NCBI RefSeq assembly: GCF_040958695.1 | Contig: NZ_CP162599.1 | Span: 2,700,001 to 2,764,000, forward strand | Origin: Ornithinibacillus sp. 4-3 | GTDB lineage: Bacteria > Bacillota > Bacilli > Bacillales > Amphibacillaceae | Length of the DNA: 64,000 bases | Direction: 5' to 3' | Shown: piece after piece, positions 34,419-44,175 of the stretch | How the letters are laid out: every line of letters starts with the position of its first letter | Position numbering within the stretch: position 1 is the stretch's first letter | Translations under genes and position numbers: made by a program | Notes under the pieces: generated by a model | What the model saw: only the letters and a program-made list of their open reading frames with translations | Databases searched by the model: none | Told to the model about the DNA's origin: nothing

Positions 34419-35915
34419 TTAGTTATTATCAATTTGTGCACGCTGTAATTTACCACTGTAGTCTACATAAATTGCTTTCCACTCTGTAAATACATCTAGT
34501 GCTTGAACTCCGGAATCACGGTGTCCATTACCAGTACCTTTTGTACCACCAAATGGTAAATGAATCTCAGCTCCTGTAGTTCCCGCATTCACATAAACAA
34601 TACCTGTATCTAAATCACGCTGTGCAGCAAATACACGGTTTACATCTTTTGTAAAGATGGAGCTAGATAAACCATAAGTTACACTATTATTTACTTCAAT
34701 TGCTTCTTCAAAGCTCTTCACTGGAATTAGTGATAAAACTGGTCCAAATACTTCTTCTAAAGCAATACGCATATCTGGTTTAACGTCTGTAAACAGAGTT
34801 GGCTCGAAGTAGTTTCCGTTTGCATATTCGCCTTCATTCATAATACTTCCTCCAGCAACAAGCTTCGCGCCTTCGTTTTTAGCGATATCGATGTAGCTAT
34901 TGATTTTCTCTAAGCTACCTTTATTAATAACTGGTCCAACCTTAACAGATGAATCTAAACCATTACCAATTGTTAAAGACTTCATTTCTTCAAGTAGGCG
35001 TTTTTCTAATTCTTCCTTCACATCTTCATGTACGATTACTCGGCTACAAGCTGTACATCTTTGACCACTTGTACCAAATGCACTCCATAAAATACCTTCA
35101 ACAGCTAGGTTTAAATCTGCATCATCCATAACGATTACAGCATTCTTACCGCCCATTTCTAGGGATACTTTCTTCAATTGCTGACCACATTTTCCTGCAA
35201 TATCACGTCCTACATCATTAGAACCTGTGAAAGAAATAACACGGATTCCATCATGGTGTACCATTGCGTCTCCTACTTCAGAACCAGAACCATACACAAC
35301 GTTAATAACACCTTTTGGTAGTCCAGCACTTTCGAAAATTTTCACAAGCTCATGTGCCATAATTGGAGTTTCTGTTGCCGGCTTCCACACTACTGCATTT
35401 CCTGAAACAATTGCTGGGAAAGATTTCCATGTTGCAATTGCAATCGGGAAGTTCCATGGTGTGATAATTCCCACTACACCAAGTGGAGAGCGTACACTCA
35501 TCGCAAACTTATTTCTTAGCTCACTAGGTGTTGTTTGTCCAAATAGGCGACGCCCTTCTCCAGCCATATAGTACGCCATATCAATTCCCTCTTGAACTTC
35601 TCCACGAGCTTCCTCGATTACCTTACCGTTTTCTAAAGTAAGTAGTTGTGCAATTTCTTCCTTACGCTCTTTCATTAGGTCTCCAACACGATAAAGTACT
35701 TCTGCACGCTCAGGAGCCGGTACTAATGCCCATTCTTTTTGTGCAGCTTTTGCAGCTTTTACAGCGTCATCTACACTTTTAGCACTTGATAATGGTACTT
35801 CAACAACTGCTTCGCCTGTTGCTGGGTTGATAACATCTGTGTGCTTATCTCCTTCAACCCATTCACCATTAATATAATTTTTTAGTTTTGAAACATCTAC
35901 TTTTACTTCTGCCAT
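34419..35915 (-). CDS. aldehyde dehydrogenase, probable 2-aminoadipate-semialdehyde dehydrogenase
   Basis: A 498-residue NAD(P)-linked aldehyde dehydrogenase with Glu253 in SLEMGGKN and catalytic Cys287 in GQRCTACSR. The C-terminal GGTKGTGNGHRDSGVQALDVF segment differs from the GabD-like enzyme at 30.3 kb and is closer to semialdehyde dehydrogenases of lysine and uronate catabolism. With lysDH next to it, oxidation of 2-aminoadipate 6-semialdehyde to 2-aminoadipate is the best guess (inference). The start is ATG 35915 after GGAGGTAATTTGC. The frame runs 17 codons upstream without homology. Confidence 0.85.
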   Translation of the reverse strand: MAEVKVDVSKLKNYINGEWVEGDKHTDVINPATGEAVVEVPLSSAKSVDDAVKAAKAAQKEWALVPAPERAEVLYRVGDLMKERKEEIAQLLTLENGKVIEEARGEVQEGIDMAYYMAGEGRRLFGQTTPSELRNKFAMSVRSPLGVVGIITPWNFPIAIATWKSFPAIVSGNAVVWKPATETPIMAHELVKIFESAGLPKGVINVVYGSGSEVGDAMVHHDGIRVISFTGSNDVGRDIAGKCGQQLKKVSLEMGGKNAVIVMDDADLNLAVEGILWSAFGTSGQRCTACSRVIVHEDVKEELEKRLLEEMKSLTIGNGLDSSVKVGPVINKGSLEKINSYIDIAKNEGAKLVAGGSIMNEGEYANGNYFEPTLFTDVKPDMRIALEEVFGPVLSLIPVKSFEEAIEVNNSVTYGLSSSIFTKDVNRVFAAQRDLDTGIVYVNAGTTGAEIHLPFGGTKGTGNGHRDSGVQALDVFTEWKAIYVDYSGKLQRAQIDNN

Positions 35916-35996
35916 GCAAATTACCTCCATTTTTTTATAAAAATATATAACATTATCTGCCTTCATTCTTATTTAGAAGTCGTTAGGCTATCTTAC

Positions 35997-37673
35997 TTAC
36001 TTTTTATTAGCTCGTAGTTGCGCAATAGTTGCACCTACAGAGATTTGTTCTTTATCTATAATAATTTCTATTACAGATGTTTTTTTACTTGCCAAAGCAT
36101 CCTCTAATGCTTTTTCAAATGCTTCAGCAGTATCTACAGAATATCCGTTTGCTCCAACGCTTTTCGCAAAATCAGCAAACTTCACTTTGCCAAGATCAGT
36201 TGCAATAACCTTTTCTGGGTAATGCATTTCTTGGTGCATTCGAATGGTACCATAGCTGTTGTTATTAAACACTAGGCTAATAATCGGAATATCATAACGA
36301 ACTGCTGTTTCAATCTCTTGAGCTGTCATCATGAATCCACCATCTCCGGATAAAGATACAACTACTTTGTCTGGAAAGGCAAGCTTTGCCCCAACTGCTG
36401 CTGGCATACCATAGCCCATTGCACCAGAGGTTGGGCCAACATACGTATGCTTTTCACGGAAAGAATAGAAGCTGTGTAACCAGCCTGCAAAATTTCCTGC
36501 ATCATTAGTAATTAAAGCATCATTAGGTAATTTCTTATCTAATACCGCAATAATCTTCTTATTAATATAATCAGTATCTGTAACGCTTAATTCACTAACT
36601 GCTTCGTATACAGCACGTTTTTCCTTAGCCCATTCTTCCCAGCTTGATGTTAATTCCATACTTTCTAATGCTTTTAGAGCTTCTTTCACATCAGCTACAA
36701 TTCCTATCTCAGGAACATAAATCTTACCAATCGTATCAAAATCAATATCGATATGAATAAGCTTCTTATCATTTGTAATGATACTATAATCCTGAGTCGT
36801 ATTCTCAGAAAACCTTGTACCAAGTCCTATAATCAAATCTGCTTCATCCACTGTTTTACGAATATCCTTCGCCAAACCTAAACCAAGATGCCCTACATAT
36901 AAAGGATGTTGATGTGGAAAGCTATCATGTCTTCTAAATGCTGCTACTACAGGAATGGAATATTTTTCAGCAAACTGTATTAGCTCCTGCTCTGCTTGGG
37001 AGCTCTTCACTCCTCCACCTGCGATAATCAGTGGGTGTTTTGCTGCTGATAAAATTTCTTGAACTGCTTTTACCTCATCACTTGCTGGGGCTGGTGTCGG
37101 TTTCTTTAATGTTGGTCCAAAATGCATTTCCGCTTCTACTGGCAATACATCTTCTGGCAAAGAAATAACAACAGGTCCAGGTCTACCTGTTTGGGCAATA
37201 CGAATGGCCTTCTGCACAATTTCTGGCATGCGTTCTGGGTCACGAACTTCCACTGCCCATTTTGCAATAGGCTTGAAGAATTGATCTAGCTCCACTTCCT
37301 GAAATGCTTCTCTCCCCTTTACCTTGCTATGTACTTGCCCAAGAAATACTAACATCGGAGTAGAATCCTGATAAGCGGTATGTACACCGATCGTTAAATT
37401 TCCTGCTCCTACTCCACGAGTCGCCATTACCACGCCTGGTTTTAAAGCTGATTTCGCATAGCCTTCTGCCATAAAGGATGCACCACCTTCATGACGTGCT
37501 GATATAACTTCCATAGCAGGTTCATCATAAAGTGCATCTAATACTGGTAAATAACTTTCTCCTGGAACACAGAATACCTTTGTAATATCTTCGCGTTTCA
37601 GACATTCAACAAGCGCCGCTGCCGCAGTCATTGTTTTTGTTTCTTTTGCTGGAATGTTTGCTACCACTATCAT
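35997..37673 (-). CDS. thiamine-diphosphate-dependent decarboxylase/synthase (acetolactate synthase-like)
   Basis: A 558-residue ThDP enzyme with the three usual domains. Catalytic Glu62 lies in SARHEGGASFMAEGYAK, and the ThDP/Mg motif begins at GDGG (443-446) and ends NNNSYG (470-475). It is similar to ilvB-type proteins, but there is no small subunit and no ilv gene near. It is the first gene of the leftward lysine group, 81 bp before the ALDH. The hypothesis is 2-oxoadipate decarboxylation to glutarate semialdehyde; acetolactate synthase-like or other 2-oxoacid activity remains possible. The start is ATG 37673, six bases after GAGGAG. Confidence 0.82.
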   Translation of the reverse strand: MIVVANIPAKETKTMTAAAALVECLKREDITKVFCVPGESYLPVLDALYDEPAMEVISARHEGGASFMAEGYAKSALKPGVVMATRGVGAGNLTIGVHTAYQDSTPMLVFLGQVHSKVKGREAFQEVELDQFFKPIAKWAVEVRDPERMPEIVQKAIRIAQTGRPGPVVISLPEDVLPVEAEMHFGPTLKKPTPAPASDEVKAVQEILSAAKHPLIIAGGGVKSSQAEQELIQFAEKYSIPVVAAFRRHDSFPHQHPLYVGHLGLGLAKDIRKTVDEADLIIGLGTRFSENTTQDYSIITNDKKLIHIDIDFDTIGKIYVPEIGIVADVKEALKALESMELTSSWEEWAKEKRAVYEAVSELSVTDTDYINKKIIAVLDKKLPNDALITNDAGNFAGWLHSFYSFREKHTYVGPTSGAMGYGMPAAVGAKLAFPDKVVVSLSGDGGFMMTAQEIETAVRYDIPIISLVFNNNSYGTIRMHQEMHYPEKVIATDLGKVKFADFAKSVGANGYSVDTAEAFEKALEDALASKKTSVIEIIIDKEQISVGATIAQLRANKK

Positions 37674-37739
37674 CAACAACTCCTCTTCATATGTTTGAAT
37701 ACAAAATCTATTTTGCTAGATAGACACTTTCATCACTGA

Positions 37740-38921
37740 TTAAAGTGTATCTAATGCTTTCCATACATTCTGCACTTGTAATGCCGCTCCAATTGACAGA
37801 CTATCTTCATCAATATCAAATTGACTTGTATGCCCGCCATGGATAATTCCTTTTTCTTCATTACGGCACCCTAATTGGAAAAACGCAGATGGAACTGCAG
37901 CTGCAAAATATGCAAAATCTTCTACACCCATATTAGGTAAGTCCATCCACTGGACATTTTCCTTACCAAGAAGCTCGTCACCACTTGCTTTAACAATATC
38001 AACCATTTTATTATCATTAATTAAAGAAACATATCCTGGATGATGTTCAAAATCATAATCCCCACCAAGACTGCGGGTGGTAAAAGATAAAACTTCTTTA
38101 ACTCTTTCAATAACTAACTCTCTTACTTCAGGGTCTAATGTACGTACTGTTCCATTTATTACTACTTCATCTGCAATTACATTACTCTGTGTTCCTCCAG
38201 AAATAGTACCTAATGAAATAACAGCGGCCTTTCTTGGATCAACGTTACGGCTTACAATCGTTTGCATAGCTGTAATCACATGTGCAGCAATGACAATAGC
38301 GTCACGTCCATTATGTGGGTATGCCCCATGTCCCTTTGCTCCTTTTATAGTAAGCTTGATTGAATCAGAAGACGCATTCATTTGATCATAAATAACACCA
38401 ATTTTTCCAGTAGGTATTCCAGTTGACATATGTAACCCAAAAGAAGCATCTACCTTGGGATCTTCTAATACTCCTTCAGCAATCATTGGTTCTGCTCCCC
38501 CAACAGTCTCTTCTGCTGGTTGGAACATTAACTTCACATTTCCTTGTAGTTCATCACGATGTACTTGCAAAAGCTTAGCAGCTCCTAATAACACTGTCAT
38601 ATGCGCATCATGACCACAAGCATGCATTTTTCCTGGAATAGTAGATTTATAATCTACATCATTTTGTTCATCAATTGGCAAAGCATCCATATCTGCTCGA
38701 AGTGCAATTGTTTTTCCTGGCTTCACACCTTTAATAAAACCAACTACACCTGTATTGGCTATTTTTTTACACGGAATTCCCATCTCTGTTAAATACGTTA
38801 TTATTTTTTCCTGGGTACGAAATTCTTCCATTCCAAACTCTGGGTGACGGTGAAAATCTCTACGCACATCCACTAACCAAGGCTGGATTCGTTTCGCTTC
38901 CGATAATATTTCGTGTGGCAT
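37740..38921 (-). CDS. M20 family amidohydrolase (hippurate hydrolase-like)
   Basis: A 393-residue binuclear-metal hydrolase. M20D motifs are HRHPEFGMEEF, MHACGHDAHMTVLL, the catalytic Glu pair in QPAEETVGGAEP, GGTQSNVIADEV and MGVEDFAYF. Family members cleave N-acyl amino acids such as hippurate or N-acetyl-amino acids. It is preceded by a sigma-A promoter and palindromes shared with the binding-protein gene at 40.7 kb, so the two genes are probably co-regulated. ATG 38921 is used; a GTG five codons upstream lies in the ribosome binding site. Confidence 0.88.
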   Translation of the reverse strand: MPHEILSEAKRIQPWLVDVRRDFHRHPEFGMEEFRTQEKIITYLTEMGIPCKKIANTGVVGFIKGVKPGKTIALRADMDALPIDEQNDVDYKSTIPGKMHACGHDAHMTVLLGAAKLLQVHRDELQGNVKLMFQPAEETVGGAEPMIAEGVLEDPKVDASFGLHMSTGIPTGKIGVIYDQMNASSDSIKLTIKGAKGHGAYPHNGRDAIVIAAHVITAMQTIVSRNVDPRKAAVISLGTISGGTQSNVIADEVVINGTVRTLDPEVRELVIERVKEVLSFTTRSLGGDYDFEHHPGYVSLINDNKMVDIVKASGDELLGKENVQWMDLPNMGVEDFAYFAAAVPSAFFQLGCRNEEKGIIHGGHTSQFDIDEDSLSIGAALQVQNVWKALDTL

Positions 38922-38945
38922 CTCTATTTCCAGCACCTTTCAATT

Positions 38946-39012
38946 ATTTCATTTAATGAAATGTCATTTCAACTACCATAACTAGTATAATCTGTAATTT
39001 TATTATTTTCAA
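38946..39012 (-). promoter_or_regulatory. promoter/operator module of the M20 gene
   Basis: Minus strand TTGAAA (39007-39012), a 17-bp spacer and TATACT (38984-38989). Downstream is ATTTCAT-TTA-ATGAAAT (38946-38962), overlapped by GAAATG-T-CATTTC (38958-38970). The same promoter and a 13-of-17 match to the first palindrome occur before the binding-protein gene. Confidence 0.75.
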
Positions 39013-39054
39013 ATATTTAATCGGAATTTATTTAGGAAAATTAATCAGAAGAAG

Positions 39055-39090
39055 ACAACAGCCCTTCTAAAGAGCTGTTGACTAAATACA
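39055..39090 (-). terminator. hairpin after the binding-protein gene
   Basis: CAACAGC and GCTGTTG with inner CTT/AAG pairing; weak T-tract on the minus strand. It lies just past the stop codon at 39097. Confidence 0.5.
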
Positions 39091-39096
39091 TACTAT

Positions 39097-40701
39097 TTAT
39101 TCTGTTTTAGTAATATTCCATAAAATAGGTCCTGAAATAAATTGTAATCCATCAATATTTTCTCGTAGTGACACAATATTGGTAGTATTTCCAGCTTTTA
39201 ATGCTGGCATCTCCTCATAATAAACTCGGTGAAATTCCTCTGAGAAGGATTGTGCTTCTTCAAGAGATGATGCTTGTAAAATTTGTTCAGATAAACGCTG
39301 TAATTCTTCACTTTCCGGCCAACCAATATACTCAGGGTTTAAGAATAGTTGCTGAATCGGCATCGGGCGAAATGCAAATCCAGAGTAGAATGCATCAAAT
39401 GCAGATGGATCTTCTGCCATTTCGATCGCAGTTGGCCAATCTCTTACATCCATTGTTACATTCATTCCAACTGCTTCTAATTGTGATTGCATAATCACAG
39501 CTGTATTATAATGTGTTTCATAATCACGATTTGTTAACAGCACTACTTCTTCACCATCATATCCAGCTTCATCTAATAACTGCTCTGCTAATTCAGGATC
39601 ATATGTGTGATAAATATCACTTCCAGCATCCGTATACCAACCTGCCTGTTCCTCTTTAACTAATGCATGATCCTTAATATAGTATTCTTCATTTACAAAA
39701 GATGCTGTTAGTATATCTTCCATATTAATAGCAGCATTTGCAGCTTGCCTTATTTTTTGGTTAGAAAAGACGCCTTCTTTATTATTTAACATGATGATTA
39801 ACATAGAACTTGCAAACACTTCATTCCTTACATCTCCAGCAGCTTCTAATGTAGCTGCATCATCATGTGGTATATCAATTGCAATATCATATTCACCAGT
39901 TTGTATTCCTGCAAGTCGAGTGGAAGAATCAGTTATAAAATGGAAATACATATCATCCATAGGCGCTTTCTTTTCACCCGCAAGTCCGTCAGCCGGTTCA
40001 GAACGTGATTGATAATCAGCAAACTTCTTCAGATGAATATATTGATCCTGCCGCCATTCTTCTAATGCATATGGTCCTGTACCAACGATTTCTTCTACTC
40101 CATCATCACTTACATTTTCAATAACATCTTTAGGCATAATCGCAGCAAATTGTGTCATATCTGCCAAAACGTACATATCTAATGTAGAAGGGTTTTCAAT
40201 TTCTGCGACAACAGTATAATCATCCTCTGCTGTAAAAACGGTTTGACTGTGGTAAGTTTTTGCTTGAGCTGACTGTCCTTGCCATCTTTCTAATGAGGCG
40301 ATAACATCTTCTGCTGTCATGTCTTCACCATTGTGAAACTTGATTCCTTCGCGAAGATAAAATGTAATTGTTTTTCCATCCTCACTTATTTCATAAGATT
40401 CAGCTAACATTGGCTCTACTTCTAAGCTCGAATTTAAAGTAACAAGTGGCTCAAATATATGTTGGGAAATATCTCTTGTGGCAGTTGCAGTTGAAAGGTG
40501 GATATCTAATGTTGGTGGTTGTGCACTAAATGCAATATTTAATTCCCCACCTTGAGTTACTTCGTTCTCTTCTTCATTTTCCTGGTCCCTGTCATTGTCT
40601 TCATCGTTATTGGTGTTTGATGAATCACTACATGCGATTAAAATACCTCCTAATAACAGGATAATCAGGATGCTCATTATTCGTTTTACATGCATATTCA
40701 T
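39097..40701 (-). CDS. peptide/nickel-type ABC transporter substrate-binding lipoprotein
   Basis: A 534-residue solute-binding protein of family 5. The lipobox is ILIAC (Cys24), followed by an acidic linker. GGELNIAFSAQPPTLDIHLSTA, LAESYEISEDGKTITFYLREGIKFHNGEDMTAEDVIASLERW and VGTGPYALEEW are family landmarks. It would capture oligopeptides or another large solute outside the membrane. No permease or ATPase genes adjoin it, so it must use a transporter encoded elsewhere. The shared promoter/operator with an M20 amidase suggests uptake of acylated amino acids or peptides (inference). Confidence 0.88.
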   Translation of the reverse strand: MNMHVKRIMSILIILLLGGILIACSDSSNTNNDEDNDRDQENEEENEVTQGGELNIAFSAQPPTLDIHLSTATATRDISQHIFEPLVTLNSSLEVEPMLAESYEISEDGKTITFYLREGIKFHNGEDMTAEDVIASLERWQGQSAQAKTYHSQTVFTAEDDYTVVAEIENPSTLDMYVLADMTQFAAIMPKDVIENVSDDGVEEIVGTGPYALEEWRQDQYIHLKKFADYQSRSEPADGLAGEKKAPMDDMYFHFITDSSTRLAGIQTGEYDIAIDIPHDDAATLEAAGDVRNEVFASSMLIIMLNNKEGVFSNQKIRQAANAAINMEDILTASFVNEEYYIKDHALVKEEQAGWYTDAGSDIYHTYDPELAEQLLDEAGYDGEEVVLLTNRDYETHYNTAVIMQSQLEAVGMNVTMDVRDWPTAIEMAEDPSAFDAFYSGFAFRPMPIQQLFLNPEYIGWPESEELQRLSEQILQASSLEEAQSFSEEFHRVYYEEMPALKAGNTTNIVSLRENIDGLQFISGPILWNITKTE

Positions 40702-40807
40702 TTTCTCTCCTTTTCTTTAAAAGGATAAATAACCACACTTAAGGATGACTATTTATTCTGATATTTTATGTTAAATTCTAGTAAGCTGTCTTTTTTACCT
40801 CCTTTTT

Positions 40808-40868
40808 GTTTCATTTATCGAAATAAAATTCCAATTTTTAGTATAATTTATAATTTTACCCGTTTCAA
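40808..40868 (-). promoter_or_regulatory. promoter/operator module of the binding-protein gene
   Basis: Minus strand TTGAAA (40863-40868), 17-bp spacer, TATACT (40840-40845), then GTTTCATTTATCGAAAT (40808-40824), a partly symmetrical copy of the palindrome at 38946-38962. Bases upstream of the -35 also match the first module. Confidence 0.7.
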
Positions 40869-40889
40869 ATATTTTAGAAAATTAATCAA

Positions 40890-40936
40890 AAAAATAGAAG
40901 AAAGCATTTAATAATGTAATGCTTCTCCTATTTCTA
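40890..40936 (-). terminator. terminator of the second M20 gene
   Basis: AAATAG...AGCATT pairs with AATGCT...CTATTT (minus strand followed by TTTTTTTGATT), just past the stop codon of the gene at 40944. Confidence 0.7.
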
Positions 40937-40943
40937 CATAATC

Positions 40944-42122
40944 TTATTTTGTTTTTTGTGCTTCTAATGTTGCCGCTCCTAGTGTGCTTGCCGCAACTAG
41001 CATTGTTCTTTCATCAATATCGAATTTCGGATGATGGTGTGGGTATGCATGATCCCAATCTGGGTGTTTAGCTCCTGTAAAGAAGAAATTCCCTTTCACA
41101 TGCTCTAAGTAATATGAAAAATCTTCTCCACCCATTGTTGGTACCATTTCTTTTACTTCTTCCACATTTGGTACAGATTTCGCCACATCCATTAAAAATT
41201 CTGTTTCTTCCTTATGGTTTACTACAGCGGGATATCCACGATAGTAGTTAAGCTTATATTCAACATCTGCAGCTACGCATACACCTTCAACAATACGTCC
41301 GATTTCTTTTTCAATTAAATCGCGAATCTCTGGTGTAAATGTACGAACAGTTCCACCTAAAGTAGCTTTATCTGCGATAACATTAAATGCGTTTTGTGCA
41401 ACAAAGTTTCCTACTGTTACAACAGCTGACTCAATTGGATCCACACGGCGACTTACGATTTGCTGTAATTGATTTACTAAAGTAGAAGCAACAACTACTG
41501 CATCCTTCGTTAAATGAGGCTGTGCACCGTGTCCACCTTTTCCTTGAATTTCAATTTCAAAACGATCAGATGCAGCCATAATTGGTCCCGTTACTGTTTC
41601 AATTGTACCCAGTGGGAAAATTGACCAAATATGTGTACCAAAAATCACATCTACACCATCTAAACAGCCATCTTCAATCATTGGTTTCGCTCCACCTGGT
41701 GCAAGCTCTTCTGCATGCTGATGAATAAATACAACATTTCCTTCTAGCTCGTCCTTCATACCGTTTAGAACTTTAGCTAGTACAAGTAAAGTCGCTGTAT
41801 GTGCATCATGACCACAAGCATGCATTACACCATCGACTTTAGAACGAAATGGAACATCTGTCTCTTCATGGATTGGTAAAGCATCAAAATCCGCTCGAAG
41901 TGCTACTGTCTTACCTGGTTTCGCACCCTTAAGAGTTGCAACCACACCATTACCACCAACATTAGTTCTCACATCATGTCCCAAGTTACGATGATATTCT
42001 GCAATATATTTAGGTGTTTCTGATTCTTGGTGAGATAGCTCTGGATGCTGGTGCAAATGACGACGAATTTCAACCATCTCATCATAATGTGCTTCTAATT
42101 GCTTAAATAAGGTTTCCTTCAT
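40944..42122 (-). CDS. M20 family amidohydrolase
   Basis: A 392-residue M20D hydrolase with HLHQHPELSHQESET, MHACGHDAHTATLL, HQHAEELAPGGAKP, MGGEDFSYYLE and the C-terminal HHHPKFDIDE. It is related to but clearly distinct from the M20 protein at 37.7 kb. The expected reaction is hydrolysis of an N-acyl amino acid or related amide. The start is ATG 42122 after GGAGGAAATATAC; the frame begins five codons earlier inside the ribosome binding site. Divergent from kynU, sharing about 130 bp of promoter DNA. Confidence 0.88.
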   Translation of the reverse strand: MKETLFKQLEAHYDEMVEIRRHLHQHPELSHQESETPKYIAEYHRNLGHDVRTNVGGNGVVATLKGAKPGKTVALRADFDALPIHEETDVPFRSKVDGVMHACGHDAHTATLLVLAKVLNGMKDELEGNVVFIHQHAEELAPGGAKPMIEDGCLDGVDVIFGTHIWSIFPLGTIETVTGPIMAASDRFEIEIQGKGGHGAQPHLTKDAVVVASTLVNQLQQIVSRRVDPIESAVVTVGNFVAQNAFNVIADKATLGGTVRTFTPEIRDLIEKEIGRIVEGVCVAADVEYKLNYYRGYPAVVNHKEETEFLMDVAKSVPNVEEVKEMVPTMGGEDFSYYLEHVKGNFFFTGAKHPDWDHAYPHHHPKFDIDERTMLVAASTLGAATLEAQKTK

Positions 42123-42256
42123 GTATATTTCCTCCATTTGTTCATTGTTCTTACATCTTAAATTATAGAGTTATACTTCCTAATCAGCAATTAGAATGTT
42201 TTTTATGTATACTAAAACTATTAAACTAATTACAATCATATAAAGAGGTGAATTCA

Positions 42257-43528
42257 TTGGATACAACAAAAGCTTATGCGCAAAAACTTGATCAAGAAGA
42301 TATATTAAAATCCTTTCGTAATGATTTTTATTTACCAAAGGAAACCATTTATTTTGACGGTAATTCACTTGGGCTCATGTCCAAACAAGCTGAATCTACT
42401 TTACACACTTTGCTAGATTCTTGGAAAACGTACGGAATTGATGGATGGACAGAAGGAGAGCATCCATGGTTCTATCTATCTGAGAAATTAGGAGAAATGA
42501 CTGCACCACTAGTAGGTGCTCATAAAAATGAGGTAATTATTACAGGCTCTACAACAACGAATCTACACCAGTTAGTTGCAACGTTTTTTAAACCAGAAGG
42601 AAATCGCAATAAAATTTTAGCAGATGAATTGAATTTTCCATCCGATATCTATGCATTACAAAGTCAATTAAAACTAAAAGGACTTGATCCAAAAGAGCAT
42701 TTGATTCGTGTGAAAAGTAAAGATCACAATACATTAGCTACTGAAGACATTATTGCAGCAATGACAGATGATATTGCATTAATTGTTCTCCCAAGTGTTT
42801 TATATCGTAGTGGACAAATATTGGATATGAAAACATTAACAACTGAAGCGCATCGTCGTGGCATTATCATTGGTTTTGACCTTTGCCATTCTGTCGGTGC
42901 TATTCCACATGAATTAGCTGAATGGGGAGTAGATTTTGCTTTTTGGTGTACGTATAAGCATTTAAACGGTGGACCTGGAAGTGTTGGGGGACTCTATGTT
43001 CATCAAAAGCATTTTGGACATGCACCAGGATTAGCTGGTTGGTTTAGCTCAAAAAAGGACAAGCAATTTGATATGGAGCATACATTGACACATGCTGATA
43101 CTGCAGGCGCTTATCAAATCGGTACACCTCATGTGCTTAGCGCTGCTCCATTACTTGGTTCTTTAGAGATTTTCCAGCAGGCAGGAATTCATGCCATTCG
43201 TCAAAAATCTCTACAATTAACCTCCTATTTCTTAGAGTTGCTTAAAACGGAATTAGGAGATTATGATTTCGTTATTGCCAATCCACTTGATGAGGAAATT
43301 AGAGGTGCCCATGTCTTCTTAGAACATCCAGATGCTGCACGTATTTGTAAAGCATTAAAAGCAGAGAAAATAATTCCAGACTTCCGCAGTCCTAACGGAA
43401 TTAGAATTGCTCCTGTAGCACTTTATAATACTTTTGAAGAAGTCTGGAACGTTATTCAAATATTGAAGAAGATTATGGAAGAAAAACGTTATGAAAAATT
43501 TGAAAATGTGCGAGGTGTGATTGCATAG
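42257..43528 (+). CDS. kynU: kynureninase
   Basis: A 423-residue PLP enzyme that cleaves L-kynurenine to anthranilate and alanine. [12 protein letters not shown] near the N-terminus, [15 protein letters not shown] (Asp and His around the cofactor) and the Schiff-base Lys in [14 protein letters not shown] fix the assignment. The start is TTG 42257, six bases after GAGGTG; a GTG at 42248 overlaps that site. It is the first of three genes with overlapping ends (kynU-kynB-kynA), arranged from last to first step. Confidence 0.95.
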   Translation: MDTTKAYAQKLDQEDILKSFRNDFYLPKETIYFDGNSLGLMSKQAESTLHTLLDSWKTYGIDGWTEGEHPWFYLSEKLGEMTAPLVGAHKNEVIITGSTTTNLHQLVATFFKPEGNRNKILADELNFPSDIYALQSQLKLKGLDPKEHLIRVKSKDHNTLATEDIIAAMTDDIALIVLPSVLYRSGQILDMKTLTTEAHRRGIIIGFDLCHSVGAIPHELAEWGVDFAFWCTYKHLNGGPGSVGGLYVHQKHFGHAPGLAGWFSSKKDKQFDMEHTLTHADTAGAYQIGTPHVLSAAPLLGSLEIFQQAGIHAIRQKSLQLTSYFLELLKTELGDYDFVIANPLDEEIRGAHVFLEHPDAARICKALKAEKIIPDFRSPNGIRIAPVALYNTFEEVWNVIQILKKIMEEKRYEKFENVRGVIA

Positions 43529-44175
43529 TGAGACAACCATGGATTGATATTTCTCAAGCCTTAACAAATGATATGGCTCATTGGCCAGGAGACACACCAT
43601 TTACCCGTGAATTAACATTTTCCAAAGCTGAAACAGGATCTGTTAATATCGGACAAATCACTACAAGCTTACATACGGGAACACATGTAGACGCACCATT
43701 CCATTTTGATAATGATGGAAAAACAATTGAACAGCTTGATATTAATGATTTTATTGGTAAAGCAAGGGTTTTTGATATTTGTGAAGCAGAAGAAATTAAT
43801 GTAGAGGTTTTAAAACAATTTACATGGGAAAATGTAACCCGAGCATTATTTCGTACCTCTTTCATTGATAATCTAAAGCAATTTCCAGAAACAATTCCAA
43901 CGATTGATCCTGCAATAGCACCCTTCCTAGCAAGTAAAGGTGTCAAACTATTTGGGATTGATTTACCATCTGTTGATGCATTGGATAGCAAAACATTAGA
44001 AACACATCACGCGTTTGCTGAACATGGAATCCATATTTTAGAAAATATCGTGCTTTCTGATATACAACCTGGAGTATATGAATTGATTGCTCTACCACTA
44101 GCAATACATGGAGCTGATGGAAGTCCTGTCCGTGCTGTGATTCGTAAAATCAAGGAGGAAAAGCAACATGGATAA
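43528..44175 (+). CDS. kynB: kynurenine formamidase (arylformamidase)
   Basis: A 215-residue cyclase-family metal hydrolase. [16 protein letters not shown], the metal motif [12 protein letters not shown] and [12 protein letters not shown] identify KynB. It hydrolyses N-formyl-kynurenine to kynurenine and formate. The start is GTG, whose G is the last base of the kynU TAG stop, and the gene overlaps kynA by 8 bp; both overlaps suggest translational coupling. Confidence 0.95.
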   Translation: MRQPWIDISQALTNDMAHWPGDTPFTRELTFSKAETGSVNIGQITTSLHTGTHVDAPFHFDNDGKTIEQLDINDFIGKARVFDICEAEEINVEVLKQFTWENVTRALFRTSFIDNLKQFPETIPTIDPAIAPFLASKGVKLFGIDLPSVDALDSKTLETHHAFAEHGIHILENIVLSDIQPGVYELIALPLAIHGADGSPVRAVIRKIKEEKQHG

